Notes: generated by a model not told the origin, from the sequence alone. A stretch of 64,000 nt of DNA from Streptomyces sp. NRRL WC-3742 (GCF_000720635.1 NZ_JOCF01000009.1:62001-126000), one strand, 5' to 3'; counted from the first letter of the stretch, positions 38,880 through 47,368 are shown. Numbers and translations are program-made.

Positions 38880-38925
38880 AGCGGAACGGGCCACCCCCGC
38901 GCAATGGGAGTGGCCCGCGAGTTCC
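38880..38925 (+). promoter_or_regulatory. Long 5' leader hairpin
   Basis: CGGAAC plus GGGCCACCCC on the left pairs with GGGAGTGGCCC plus GTTCCG on the right, around a loop of about 7 bases. It starts within 10 bp of the predicted transcription start and ends before the ribosome site, so it would form a stable leader, perhaps protecting or regulating the small gene's message. Confidence 0.55.
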
Positions 38926-38961
38926 GTGCGGACTGACATCCACAGAAGGGAACACCCCATC

Positions 38962-39150
38962 ATGTCACAGCCTCCACCTGCTGCCCCCTCGCGCGGCGAC
39001 CGCCCGATCACCTGGAAGGACGCCGCCGTGTACGGTCACGGGGCCCTGGTCGCCGCATCGCTCCACCACCAGCTCGGCTGGCCGATGGACACGGCCATGA
39101 CGGTCGGCATGACGGGCCCGGTGCTGTGGGCCATGCTCCGGCGGCGGTAG
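38962..39150 (+). CDS. Small membrane-associated protein
   Basis: 62 residues from ATG 38962, with AGAAGGG upstream. After a Pro-rich start comes W-K-D-A-A-V-Y-G-H-G-A-L-V-A-A-S-L-H-H-Q-L-G-W-P, then a hydrophobic T-A-M-T-V-G-M-T-G-P-V-L-W-A-M-L. It has its own candidate promoter, leader hairpin and terminator, so it is an independent unit, perhaps expressed in the lysogen. Function unknown. Confidence 0.55.
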   Translation: MSQPPPAAPSRGDRPITWKDAAVYGHGALVAASLHHQLGWPMDTAMTVGMTGPVLWAMLRRR

Positions 39151-39196
39151 GCACCCCCGACCATGGGTGAAATAAGTAAGTAAGTAACTAACCATC

Positions 39197-39230
39197 AGCC
39201 CCGGCTGTCTTCGAGACGGTCGGGGCTTTT
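39197..39230 (+). terminator. Rho-independent terminator
   Basis: AGCCCCG pairs with CGGGGCT, followed by TTTT. It is preceded by tandem AAGT units (AAGTAAGTAAGTAACTAACC) near 39174-39193 that place stops in several frames. Confidence 0.85.
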
Positions 39231-39257
39231 GCATGCCCGCAACAGAGAAGAGACCAC

Positions 39258-40055
39258 ATGTCCGAAGGCGTCCGCACTGTCCACCAGCGGGGTTCCCGCT
39301 ACTACGTCCACCCGGAGTCGGGCGACCTCGCGCCGTCGGTGACGTCCATCTTGTCGATGGAGGCCAAGCCCTTCCTTCAGGACTGGTCGGCCGGCATGGC
39401 GGCCGAGTGCGCGGTGACCGACCTTGAGGTGGTCCAGCGCATCGCCGCCCGCGACCGCCAGGCCGCCATCGACTTCCTGAAGTTCGCGGCGAAGAGGTAC
39501 ACCAAGGTCCGAGCCGACGTCGGCTCGCTGGTGCACGACTACTTCGAGCTGCGGCTGCGCGGCGAAGAGGTGCCCTACCCCCATCACGACGTCGAGCCGT
39601 ACGTGCCGCACATCGAGGCGTGGCTCGACCGCTACCAGCCCGAGCTGCTGTACGCCGAGGATGTGGCCTGGTCGCGCGAGCACGAGTACGCCGGTTCCTT
39701 CGACTTCATGGTCCGGATCAACGGGAAGACGATCCTGGGCGACCTGAAGACGTCCAAGTCCGTGTACCTGTCGGTGGCGGCCCAGCTCGCGGCCTACGCC
39801 CACGCGGACGACCTGATCACCGTGGACCGCACGATCCAGGCGTTCCCGAAGGTCGACGCCGGGGCGGTACTGCACATCACCCCGCACCGGGCCGAGTTCC
39901 GACCGGTGAAGATCGACCGCGAGATCTTCGAGCGGTTCCTGACCCTGCGCAGGCGCTTCGCCGACGACCGCGCCTCCGACGCCGGGATCATCGGCCGCGT
40001 CGCGTGGAAGAACGAGGCCGGCCACCTGACCGGCACCGCCCGCCGCGCTGCCTGA
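39258..40055 (+). CDS. RecB/Cas4-like exonuclease (PD-(D/E)XK)
   Basis: 265 residues from ATG 39258. The nuclease core is A-G-S-F-D-F-M-V-R-I-N-G-K-T-I-L-G-D-L-K-T-S-K-S: Asp of motif II and the D-L-K of motif III, about residues 150-172, followed by Q-L-A-A-Y (motif QxxxY). This matches phage RecB-family exonucleases used in recombination. No four-Cys cluster of true Cas4 is seen. It is next to the Gp3-like gene. Confidence 0.75.
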   Translation: MSEGVRTVHQRGSRYYVHPESGDLAPSVTSILSMEAKPFLQDWSAGMAAECAVTDLEVVQRIAARDRQAAIDFLKFAAKRYTKVRADVGSLVHDYFELRLRGEEVPYPHHDVEPYVPHIEAWLDRYQPELLYAEDVAWSREHEYAGSFDFMVRINGKTILGDLKTSKSVYLSVAAQLAAYAHADDLITVDRTIQAFPKVDAGAVLHITPHRAEFRPVKIDREIFERFLTLRRRFADDRASDAGIIGRVAWKNEAGHLTGTARRAA

Positions 40056-40062
40056 CCGGGCT

Positions 40063-40081
40063 GTTAACCCTCCCGCCTCAT
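40063..40081 (+). promoter_or_regulatory. GTTAACC-N7-CTCAT element, copy 3
   Basis: Same GTTAACC then 7 bp then CTCAT layout, 72 bp upstream of the Gp3-like gene. Confidence 0.55.
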
Positions 40082-40134
40082 TCATCACGGGGCCGACCGA
40101 CCGGCGGCCCCGCCCACGACAGAACGGACCACAC

Positions 40135-40887
40135 TTGAGCGACGCACTCGACAACATCTTCGCCAGCGACCCCGAGCTGGCCGAGCGCGCTGAGCGCGCC
40201 GAAGCAGCCGCCCGCCCGGACCTGGCCGGCGTCTTCCGCAACTACGAGGCGGCCCCCGACGGCGGCTTCCCGATCGCCCAGCACCAGTGGATGGTGACCA
40301 CCGCACTGCCGGTCACCGCTGAGGCCGTGGCCGAGCTGCTGGGCGGCACCCCGTACGAGCGGGAGACCGAGGCGGAGGACGCCATGGCGGTCAAGACCGA
40401 CGCCGACCGGGTGGAGATCGTCATCGACGGCCCCGAGGCCGTGAAGCTGGACTTCAAGCAGTGGGTGAACGGCAAGCTCGCCCACCACTGCGACACCCGT
40501 ACCTTCCTGTCGCCGCCGGAGGACGTCGGCGTGCCGTGCCGCTGCCCCGGCACCATCGCCGAGCTGAAGGACCGCGCGAAGGCGGAGCGGGGCCCCAAGC
40601 CCAGTCTCGAAATCGACTTCACCCTGCCCCACGCCCTGGAGCTGGGCCGCTTCCGCTACAAGTCGTCGGGCTGGTCGCTGATCCCCGAACTGCCCGCGCT
40701 GAAGGGCGCGCTGGCCCGCTCCGGCGGCCCGTCACTGGCCCACCTCATCAACGAGCGGGTGCAGTACACGAGCAAGGCCGGACGGGACGTCGACTACCAG
40801 AAGGCCACAGTCAAGGTCATCAAGCCGTACGGCGACGCCATCGCGGACAGCCGGTCGGCCGCGATCGAAGAGGAGCCGCCGTTCTAA
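40135..40887 (+). CDS. Gp3-like recombination directionality factor (putative)
   Basis: 250 residues from TTG 40135. The pattern T-R-T-F-L-S-P-P-E-D-V-G-V-P-C-R-C-P-G-T, A-K-A-E-R-G-P-K-P-S-L-E-I-D-F, then F-R-Y-K-S-S-G-W-S-L and V-Q-Y-T-S-K-A-G-R-D-V-D-Y matches the Gp3-like family of actinophages that includes the phiC31-type directionality factor. With a serine integrase present, such a protein would switch it from integration to excision. The pairing is inferred from co-occurrence. Confidence 0.6.
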   Translation: MSDALDNIFASDPELAERAERAEAAARPDLAGVFRNYEAAPDGGFPIAQHQWMVTTALPVTAEAVAELLGGTPYERETEAEDAMAVKTDADRVEIVIDGPEAVKLDFKQWVNGKLAHHCDTRTFLSPPEDVGVPCRCPGTIAELKDRAKAERGPKPSLEIDFTLPHALELGRFRYKSSGWSLIPELPALKGALARSGGPSLAHLINERVQYTSKAGRDVDYQKATVKVIKPYGDAIADSRSAAIEEEPPF

Positions 40888-40913
40888 CCGGCGCTCCACC
40901 CCACCAACACACC

Positions 40914-40947
40914 AGCGGGACCGGCTTCTTCGGAGGCCGGTCCCGCT
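40914..40947 (+). terminator. Terminator-like hairpin after the Gp3-like gene
   Basis: AGCGGGACCGGC pairs perfectly with GCCGGTCCCGCT around a 10-base loop, followed by CCCGTTTC. Confidence 0.75.
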
Positions 40948-40972
40948 CCCGTTTCACCGGAGAGAGAACCCC

Positions 40973-41269
40973 GTGCACACCCCGACCAGCGCCGAGCCGA
41001 TCCCGGCCCGGCTGATCAACCCCCTGTCCGGCACCGACCGCGCGCAGGAGATCATGCGCTCCGCGTTCCGCGTGACGGCCCGCTCGACGTCGGCCGGCAC
41101 CCGCAACTCGCAGGCCCGGCTCACCGAGCGCAAGGTCTACGCCATCCGCCGCGCCGCCGACCTGGGCGCCAGCCTGTCCGCCCTCGCCGAGGCGTTCGAC
41201 ATCTCGGAGCGCGCCTGCCGCCACATCGCCCGCCGGACCTCCTGGGCCCATCTGCCGGAGAAGGACTGA
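40973..41269 (+). CDS. Helix-turn-helix DNA-binding protein
   Basis: 98 residues from GTG 40973, with GGAGAGAG upstream. The C-terminal half has L-T-E-R-K-V-Y-A-I-R-R-A-A-D-L-G-A-S-L-S-A-L-A-E-A-F-D-I-S-E-R-A-C-R-H-I-A-R-R, a resolvase/sigma-like HTH, ending T-S-W-A-H-L-P. Similar small HTH proteins occur across actinophage replication modules. Target unknown. Confidence 0.65.
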   Translation: MHTPTSAEPIPARLINPLSGTDRAQEIMRSAFRVTARSTSAGTRNSQARLTERKVYAIRRAADLGASLSALAEAFDISERACRHIARRTSWAHLPEKD

Positions 41270-41272
41270 GCG

Positions 41273-41452
41273 TTGAGCGACTACACCACCCCGCTCTGGC
41301 AGATCCCGCCCGAGCAGCGCCGGGCCTTCCTGCACGCCCGAGCACGGGCCCTGAGCGCCGAAGGCGCGAACCCCCGCCGGCTGCTGCGGGCATCCGACGC
41401 CGCGCACACCGTCGACTTCCGCGAGCCGCGCCAGGGGGAGGGCGAGACGTGA
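41273..41452 (+). CDS. Small protein, function unknown
   Basis: 59 residues from TTG 41273, just after the HTH stop. S-D-Y-T-T-P-L-W-Q-I-P-P-E-Q-R-R-A-F-L-H-A-R-A-R-A-L is helical; the end is acidic. It overlaps the next start (GTGA). Not recognised. Confidence 0.5.
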   Translation: MSDYTTPLWQIPPEQRRAFLHARARALSAEGANPRRLLRASDAAHTVDFREPRQGEGET

Positions 41453-41628
41453 CCTTCCGCATCGGAGCGGGCATCGCCCCGGCCCTCGGTGACCTCCGGC
41501 TCGCCGGGCCCGGTGACACCCTGCTCTTCCTGCACGACGCGCGCGACCGCACGGACTTCGCCCGCTACTGGGAGGCCGCAGCGGTCGCCGTCTTCCGAGG
41601 CGCAGCCGTCACGGTGGTGACCGCCTAG
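41449..41628 (+). CDS. Small protein, function unknown
   Basis: 59 residues from GTG 41449. G-D-T-L-L-F-L-H-D-A-R-D-R-T-D-F-A-R-Y-W-E-A-A-A-V-A-V-F and A-V-T-V-V-T-A look like one small alpha/beta unit. Its stop overlaps the start of the resolvase-like gene. Not recognised. Confidence 0.5.
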   Translation: MTFRIGAGIAPALGDLRLAGPGDTLLFLHDARDRTDFARYWEAAAVAVFRGAAVTVVTA

Positions 41629-42032
41629 TGGCCAACCGCAACAAAGCCAAAGGCACCACCTGGGAGACGGCGGTAGCCGACTACCTGAACGAACAGCTCG
41701 GCCAGTACCGGCCGGACTGGAAGGACGGTGACCGCGCCGTGCGCTGGAAGGACCCCCTGGACCCGGACAACGTCCGCCGCAACGTCCAGGAGGGCGCGGC
41801 GGACATCGGCGATCTCGGGGTGCGCCCCTTCACCGGCGAGTGCAAGGCCGAGCGGTCGTACGACCTCGCCTCGTACGTGCGCCAGGCCGAGGCCGAGGCG
41901 AAGAACGCCGGCCAGCCCTTCGGGGTCGCGTACGTGAAGCGCCCCCGGGCGAAGACCGAGGACGGGTACGCCGTCACGTCCATCCGCACACACGCAGCGA
42001 TCGTCAAGGCCCTGCGGGAGGCCGGTTACTGA
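41628..42032 (+). CDS. Holliday-junction-resolvase-like PD-(D/E)XK nuclease
   Basis: 134 residues from GTG 41628. G-T-T-W-E-T-A-V-A-D-Y-L (catalytic Glu helix), A-A-D-I-G-D-L (Asp) and F-T-G-E-C-K-A-E (E-x-K), then V-R-Q-A-E-A-E-A-K-N-A-G give the order of an Hjc-like resolvase or a related small phage nuclease. It would process branched DNA. Located in the replication operon. Confidence 0.7.
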   Translation: MANRNKAKGTTWETAVADYLNEQLGQYRPDWKDGDRAVRWKDPLDPDNVRRNVQEGAADIGDLGVRPFTGECKAERSYDLASYVRQAEAEAKNAGQPFGVAYVKRPRAKTEDGYAVTSIRTHAAIVKALREAGY

Positions 42033-42046
42033 GAGAGGAGAGAGCC

Positions 42047-42955
42047 GTGCGCATGTCGGCGATCCTGGACCGCCTGGAGGAGTGGCGGGACTACCAGCCT
42101 GGTGAGTGGGTCGCCCGCTGCCCGGCCCACGACGACGGCAAGCCGTCGCTGTGGATCAACCTGAAGACGTCCGGCATGGTGGGCCTGGCCTGCCGCGCCG
42201 GGTGCCGCTTCGAGGACATCGTCGCCGGGATGGGCCTGCTGCCCCGGCACCTGTTCAACGTGGACGCCGAGGGCCTGGTCGCGGTCGCGGAGGCGCGGCC
42301 GGAGCCCGTCTCGCCGTACCTGACGGCCGGGCTGCGGGTGTGGCTGGACAGTCTGCCGGCCGGTGAGGATGCCGCCCCGGCCGTGGCCTACGCGCAGAAA
42401 CGATTCGGCCTGTCCCCGGCCGAGCAGGACCGTCTGGGGCTGCGCTGGTGGCCCGGCCCGCAGCCGTGCCCCGAGTGGGTCCCCGGCTCGTTCGTCCGGT
42501 ATCCCCGCCTCGTCGTGCCGATGGCCGACTTCGCGGGAGTGGCCAGGGGCGCGCAGGGCCGGGACCTGACGGGGCGCTGCCTGGGCCGGTGGATCTCGCT
42601 GGCCAACCCCGAGGGCTTCGAGTGGCAGCGGTTCGGGGTGTTCCCCGGACCGGCCCTGTCCGCGCCGTGGGTGATCGCCGAGGGCCTGTCGGACCCGCTG
42701 GCGATCGTCGCCGACGGCTACAACGCGGTGGGGGTGCGCGGGGCCGCGCTGCTCAACAACGACCCCGCGACGCTGGACGCGCTGGCCGTCGGCCTAGCGG
42801 GCCGGGATGTACGGGTGTGCGGCGACAACGACCGCTCCGGCCGGGAGTTCACCCGCACGATTCTCGCCGCCCTCCACGAACGGGAGGTGCACGCCCGGCA
42901 GTTGACGCTGCCCGAGGGCTTCAAGGACTACGCAGTATGGAGAGAGAAGCGATGA
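42047..42955 (+). CDS. DNA primase (zinc finger plus TOPRIM)
   Basis: 302 residues; GTG 42047 is six bases after AGGAG, ATG 42053 is the alternative. Zinc finger: A-R-C-P-A-H-D-D-G-K-P-S-L-W-I, then L-A-C-R-A-G-C. TOPRIM: W-V-I-A-E-G-L-S-D-P-L-A-I (Glu) and V-C-G-D-N-D-R-S-G (DxD). This is the CHC2/DnaG-like phage primase layout lacking a helicase part, which is supplied by the next, overlapping gene. Confidence 0.8.
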   Translation: MRMSAILDRLEEWRDYQPGEWVARCPAHDDGKPSLWINLKTSGMVGLACRAGCRFEDIVAGMGLLPRHLFNVDAEGLVAVAEARPEPVSPYLTAGLRVWLDSLPAGEDAAPAVAYAQKRFGLSPAEQDRLGLRWWPGPQPCPEWVPGSFVRYPRLVVPMADFAGVARGAQGRDLTGRCLGRWISLANPEGFEWQRFGVFPGPALSAPWVIAEGLSDPLAIVADGYNAVGVRGAALLNNDPATLDALAVGLAGRDVRVCGDNDRSGREFTRTILAALHEREVHARQLTLPEGFKDYAVWREKR

Positions 42956-44487
42956 CGGCGTACGCCATCGACAGCCTGACCACCCCCTACGAGCCGGAGA
43001 AGGCGGCGCTGACGCTGCCCCCGGATCAGGCGGTGGCCGCCTACCGCGAGGCGGCGTCCCGCTACGGGGCCTCGGACATCGTCAACGCCCACGCGTTGGT
43101 GCAGTACACCAAGGGCGGCATCCGCTACGCCGACGGCGTGGGCTTCCATGTCTGGTCGGGGACGCACTGGGTGCGGTCCGAGGTGCTGGTGCGCCAGGCC
43201 GCCCACGACCTTGGGGCGGCGATGGTGGAGACGCTGGCCCGGGAGAAGGCGGTCATCCGCGAGGCCCTGGCACTGAAGCTCGCCGGGGACGCGCTGGAGG
43301 CCGAGTACGAGAAGCAGGTGCAGGCGCTCCCGCTGGCGAAGGCCGCACGGGGCTTCACCATGGCCAGGCGGATTGACGACCTGATGCGCGAGCTGGCGTC
43401 GGTGCGCGGGGTGAACTGCTCGGTGGACGACTTCGACAACCAGCCGCACCTGCTCAGCTTCGCCAACGGGACCGTTGACCTTCGCACCGGCCGGCTCCAG
43501 CCGCACGACGCGCAGGACATGCTGACCAAGTCCCTGCCGTGGAACTACAACCCGCAGGCGAAGGCCCCGCGTTGGCTGCGGTTCCTGGACGAGGTGTTCC
43601 CTGGCGAGCCGTCGATGCCCGCCTACATCCACCGCCTGTGCGGGTACGGCATCACCGGCTCCACGGCGGAGCAGGCGTTCGCCGTGCTGGTCGGTGTCGG
43701 CGCGAACGGCAAGTCGGTGTTCCTGGACACCTTGTCGTACGTGTTCGCCGCGCTGTCCGAGACGACACGCTTCGAGACGTTCGAGGACCGGGGCAGCTCG
43801 ATCCCCGCCGACCTGGCCGCGCTGCGCGGGGCCCGGATGGTGATGGCGAGCGAGGGCGAGGCCGGGAAGCCGATGAGCGAGTCCGTGCTGAAGCGCGCGA
43901 CCGGCAGCGACAAGCTGACTGCCCGCTTCATGCGCGAGAACTTCTTCACCTACCAGCCGACCTTCCTGCTGTGGCTGGCCTCCAACCACACCCCAGCCTT
44001 CCGCTCGCAGGACGCCGGTCTCTGGCGTCGGGTGAAGCTGATCAAGTTCGACCGGTACTTCCGGCCGGAGGAGCGGGACCACGGCATCTTCGCCGAGCTG
44101 CGCGAGGAGGCCGAGGGCATCGCCGCGTGGGCGGTGGCCGGCGCGGTCGCGTGGTACGCGGAGGGCCTGAAGGAGCCCGACTGCATCAAGACCGCGACCA
44201 GCAACTTCAAGGAGAACTCGGACGCGCTGGCGGAGTTCCTGACGGACGTCCTGGTGCGGGTCGACAGCGACAAGAGCCACGTCCCCTCGCAGGACGCCTA
44301 CACCGCGTACCGGGACTGGTGCGAGGCCCAGGGCGAGAAGGCGTGGACCCGCCGCGGATTCATCTCCGCGCTGGACGAGCGCGGTATCCGCCAGCACCGG
44401 ATGACGAAGGGCCGGGTGCTGCTGGGCGTGCGCTTCGCCGACCAGCCGCCCGCCGGGCCGGGAGTCTTCGACACCACCAACGACTAG
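42952..44487 (+). CDS. D5-like SF3 helicase (primase C-terminal family)
   Basis: 511 residues from ATG 42952. An N-terminal D5_N-like region (F-A-N-G-T-V-D-L-R-T-G) precedes the ATPase core: Walker A G-V-G-A-N-G-K-S-V-F (about residue 246), L-R-G-A-R-M-V-M-A-S-E-G (Walker B area), and L-L-W-L-A-S-N-H (sensor Asn). A C-terminal winged helix-like part follows (A-Y-R-D-W-C-E-A-Q-G). It would unwind the phage origin. It overlaps the primase stop. Confidence 0.85.
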   Translation: MTAYAIDSLTTPYEPEKAALTLPPDQAVAAYREAASRYGASDIVNAHALVQYTKGGIRYADGVGFHVWSGTHWVRSEVLVRQAAHDLGAAMVETLAREKAVIREALALKLAGDALEAEYEKQVQALPLAKAARGFTMARRIDDLMRELASVRGVNCSVDDFDNQPHLLSFANGTVDLRTGRLQPHDAQDMLTKSLPWNYNPQAKAPRWLRFLDEVFPGEPSMPAYIHRLCGYGITGSTAEQAFAVLVGVGANGKSVFLDTLSYVFAALSETTRFETFEDRGSSIPADLAALRGARMVMASEGEAGKPMSESVLKRATGSDKLTARFMRENFFTYQPTFLLWLASNHTPAFRSQDAGLWRRVKLIKFDRYFRPEERDHGIFAELREEAEGIAAWAVAGAVAWYAEGLKEPDCIKTATSNFKENSDALAEFLTDVLVRVDSDKSHVPSQDAYTAYRDWCEAQGEKAWTRRGFISALDERGIRQHRMTKGRVLLGVRFADQPPAGPGVFDTTND

Positions 44488-44498
44488 GAAAAGAGCAC

Positions 44499-46358
44499 AT
44501 GCGGGTACACCCGTACCGACTGGCCGGAGAGCCGGTCGAGATCAAGGTCGCCGAGAACGGTGACGACCTGCGGGAGTTCCGCACCTGGTGGACCGGCCAC
44601 GCCAACGCCGGCACCCTGCTGGGCTTCGACACCGAGACCACCGGCCTGGCGTGGACGGACCGGATACGCCTCGTCCAGCTCGGTGACACCCACACCGCGT
44701 GGGTGATCCCCGTCGAACTGGGCGGCCCGTTCCGTGAGGCCGCCCGCGAGGCTCTGGCCAAGCTGCCGAACCTGGTGGCGCACAATCTCGCGTTCGACGC
44801 GCTGAAGGTCGACACCGAGTTCGGTATCCGGCTCGAAGACCTCTACCCCCGCGCGCAGGACTCCCGTATCCCCGCCCACCTGCTCGACAGCCGCCACGAC
44901 TACGAGGGCGGCGTCGGCCTCAGTCTCAAGCCGCTGTCGGCCTGGTACGTCGACCCGGCCGCGCCCGACACGCAGGGCGACCTGACGCGCGTGTTCAACG
45001 GGCTCGGCCTGACGAAGGCGACCGGGTGGGCGGGTATCAGCCTCTCGCACCCCGTCTACGAGCTCTACGCCGGGCTCGACGCCCTGCTCGCCGCGCGGCT
45101 GCTGCCGAAGCTGCTGGAGCGGTACAGGGCCGAGGGCCTGCGCTCGGCGCTGCTGCCCTACGAGCACCGGCTCGCCCTGGTGTGCGCCAAGCTCCAGCGC
45201 ACGGGCATGCTGATCGACCCCGAGTACACCGAGGGCCTGGTCACCCGGCTCGGCCGGGAGAAGGAGCGGTTCGCTGCGGTGGCGGCGCGTTTCGGGGTGT
45301 CGTCGGTGAACTCCTCCGACCAGGTGGCCGGCGCGCTGCTCGGGATGGGCGAGCGGCTGACGGAGAAGACCGACAGCGGCGCGCTGTCGGTGGCCAAGGA
45401 GGTGCTGCTGCCGCTGGCCGATCTCGATCCGGACTGGAACCGGCTCGGTATGCGCGAGCCCAACGCGCTGGCCGACGCGGTCCTTCGCGCGAAGCGGGCG
45501 GGCAAGTGGTCCACGTCCTACGCCGAGGCGATGCTGAACAACCGCGATGCCTTCGGCCGCATCCACCCGAAGATCAACCCGCTGGGCGCCCAGACCGGGC
45601 GTGCCTCGCACTCCGACCCCGCGATGGCACAGCTTCCCTCCCACGGGTGGGAGGTGCGCCGCAGCGTCGTCGCGGAGCGGGGGCACGCGTACTTCTCGGT
45701 GGACCAGCAGGCGGTCGAGCTGCGGGTGCTGGCCGCGCTGTCGCAGGAGTCACGGATGGTGCGGGCCATCGCGGCCGGCAAGGACCTGCACGGGTTCGCC
45801 GCCGAGATGATGTTCGGCCCGGACTTCACCAAGGCCCAGCGGACCCTGGCCAAGATCGCCGGTCTCGGCACCGCCTACCAGGGCGGAGCCGCGACGCTGG
45901 CCAAGCAGACCGGCCAACCGGTGGACGTCATGCGCGACACCCTGTCCCGCTACGGCCGGGCCTTCCCCGGCATCAAGCGGTGGGCCCGCAGAATGCAGCG
46001 CACGGCGCTCGCCGAGGGCTGCACGATGACCACGGTCACCGGCCGCCGGATGCACCTGGACCGCGACAAGCTGTACAAGTCCGTCGCGTACGCGTGCCAG
46101 TCCACGGCCCGCGACACCATGGGCCAGGCGCTGATCAAGATGGACGACCAGGGCCTCACCCCGTATCTGACCATGTGGGTGCACGACGAGGTGGTGGGCA
46201 CCGCCCCGAAGAAGGAGGCCCCGGAGGTCGCCCACGCGTGCGCGCAGGCCATGAAGATGACCCTGCTGGGGGTGCCGCTGGACACCGACGCCGAGGTCTA
46301 CGGGCCGAGCTGGGCGGACGGCTACGGCCTGCCGAAGGAGTGGGCCTATGCGGCGTGA
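44499..46358 (+). CDS. Family A DNA polymerase with 3'-5' exonuclease domain
   Basis: 619 residues from ATG 44499. Exonuclease motifs: L-G-F-D-T-E-T-T-G-L (D and E), V-A-H-N-L-A-F-D and Y-A-G-L-D-A. Polymerase motif A is D-Q-Q-A-V-E-L-R-V (near residue 400), motif B region is A-K-I-A-G-L-G-T-A-Y-Q-G-G (near 455), motif C is V-H-D-E-V-V (near 562). All catalytic acids are present. The usual Tyr-Gly of motif B reads Tyr-Gln here. Length is typical for phage Pol I. Replicates phage DNA with the neighbouring primase and helicase. Confidence 0.9.
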   Translation: MRVHPYRLAGEPVEIKVAENGDDLREFRTWWTGHANAGTLLGFDTETTGLAWTDRIRLVQLGDTHTAWVIPVELGGPFREAAREALAKLPNLVAHNLAFDALKVDTEFGIRLEDLYPRAQDSRIPAHLLDSRHDYEGGVGLSLKPLSAWYVDPAAPDTQGDLTRVFNGLGLTKATGWAGISLSHPVYELYAGLDALLAARLLPKLLERYRAEGLRSALLPYEHRLALVCAKLQRTGMLIDPEYTEGLVTRLGREKERFAAVAARFGVSSVNSSDQVAGALLGMGERLTEKTDSGALSVAKEVLLPLADLDPDWNRLGMREPNALADAVLRAKRAGKWSTSYAEAMLNNRDAFGRIHPKINPLGAQTGRASHSDPAMAQLPSHGWEVRRSVVAERGHAYFSVDQQAVELRVLAALSQESRMVRAIAAGKDLHGFAAEMMFGPDFTKAQRTLAKIAGLGTAYQGGAATLAKQTGQPVDVMRDTLSRYGRAFPGIKRWARRMQRTALAEGCTMTTVTGRRMHLDRDKLYKSVAYACQSTARDTMGQALIKMDDQGLTPYLTMWVHDEVVGTAPKKEAPEVAHACAQAMKMTLLGVPLDTDAEVYGPSWADGYGLPKEWAYAA

Positions 46359-46794
46359 GCCCGAGAGCGAGCACACCCAGTTCTGCGAGGTGTGCGACGA
46401 CGAGAAGCCGCTCGGCCAGTTCGGCAAGCGCAAACGCGCCCCCAACGGGCGGGCGAACGTCTGCCGGGCCTGTGTGAAGGCGGCGAACAACCGGGCCAGC
46501 AAGGACCCGGCCGTCATCCGAAAGCGCCGCGACGCCCGCCTGCGCCGCGTCTACGGCATCACCCTCAGTGAGTACGAGCGGATGGGCCGACGCCAGCGGT
46601 GGCGGTGCGCGATCTGCGGACAGAAGGCCGCCGTCGGGGACCGCCTGGTGGTCGACCACGACCACGACAAGCCGCATGGACAGGCCGTCAGAAGACTGTT
46701 GTGCAGGGGCGAGAACAGTGCTCTGGGGCACTTCGGGGACTCCTCCGCCCGGCTCGACCGAGGAGCGACATATCTACGCGAACACGGCAAATGA
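46348..46794 (+). CDS. Recombination endonuclease VII
   Basis: 148 residues from ATG 46348, overlapping the polymerase end. An N-terminal Cys pair set (C-E-V-C-D-D ... C-R-A-C) is followed by Y-G-I-T-L-S-E-Y-E-R-M, C-A-I-C-G, V-V-D-H-D-H and R-R-L-L-C-R-G-E-N-S-A-L-G, the endonuclease VII core (His-Cys finger). The usual second Cys in 'C-N-x-C-N' is replaced (R-G-E-N). It resolves branched DNA before packaging. Confidence 0.8.
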   Translation: MRREPESEHTQFCEVCDDEKPLGQFGKRKRAPNGRANVCRACVKAANNRASKDPAVIRKRRDARLRRVYGITLSEYERMGRRQRWRCAICGQKAAVGDRLVVDHDHDKPHGQAVRRLLCRGENSALGHFGDSSARLDRGATYLREHGK

Positions 46795-46966
46795 GATACG
46801 GGTCACATTACCTTCTCTTTGCCAATAAAAGACCAGGTAGTGACCCTGATCGGGACTAAGGGCCCCGTTTCGCATCTTCTTCACCGTTTGAGCACATAAA
46901 AGACTCTGCTTAAGCTCGTATCACACGCTGCGCCGAGGGACGCGCAGCCAGTAACCAGGAGTGACA

Positions 46967-47347
46967 ATGCGAGGGGGGTGGTCCCGGCTTGCAGGCGTGC
47001 AGTGGCACGTGGCCCGCATTGCCCGCCTTTGCCAGGAGTACGCCCAGACCATCACCCCCGAGGCGTCGTTAGCTGTTCGGCGCGCCATTGGCGTGCCGAA
47101 CAGCAGACGCTTCAGTCCCAAGAAGCGGACCCCGGCGAGGGTTCGCCACGCTCGCGCCCGGAAGATGAGGGCGCGACAAGCCGGGCTCAAGGCCCGCCGC
47201 ACCAGCCTGCCGCCCTCTCGCAGGACGCAGGCCCTCCGTGCCACCGTCACGCGCCTTGCCCGCTGCATGGCGCTGTTCTCCCGGCGTCTCACCCTCTCCG
47301 GAGCATCGGCATCCTGCCGATGCCGCTGGGGATCTTCCGCAGCCTGA
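46967..47347 (+). CDS. Very basic small protein, uncertain
   Basis: 126 residues from ATG 46967, with CAGGAG six bases upstream. Extremely rich in Arg (R-R-F-S-P-K-K-R-T-P-A-R-V-R-H-A-R-A-R-K-M-R-A-R), with a helical start (W-H-V-A-R-I-A-R-L-C-Q-E-Y-A-Q). It could be a small DNA-condensing protein. Codon bias is weaker than in sure genes and frames on the other strand are also open, so it may be spurious. Confidence 0.35.
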   Translation: MRGGWSRLAGVQWHVARIARLCQEYAQTITPEASLAVRRAIGVPNSRRFSPKKRTPARVRHARARKMRARQAGLKARRTSLPPSRRTQALRATVTRLARCMALFSRRLTLSGASASCRCRWGSSAA

Positions 47348-47368
47348 CCTGACGTCAGGCTGCCGCCT

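Larger units (their letters stand above)
38483..38961. other. AT-rich noncoding region, candidate control or replication element
   Basis: No supportable gene in 479 bp. The first 170 bp are unusually AT-rich for this genome. It holds a palindrome (38586-38607), GC-alternating repeats near 38715-38745 (GCGTGTTGGCGCGCTGGCGC), a candidate promoter (38844-38872) and a long hairpin (38880-38925). Stop codons are frequent in all frames. Possible origin of phage replication or an untranslated RNA. Confidence 0.45.
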
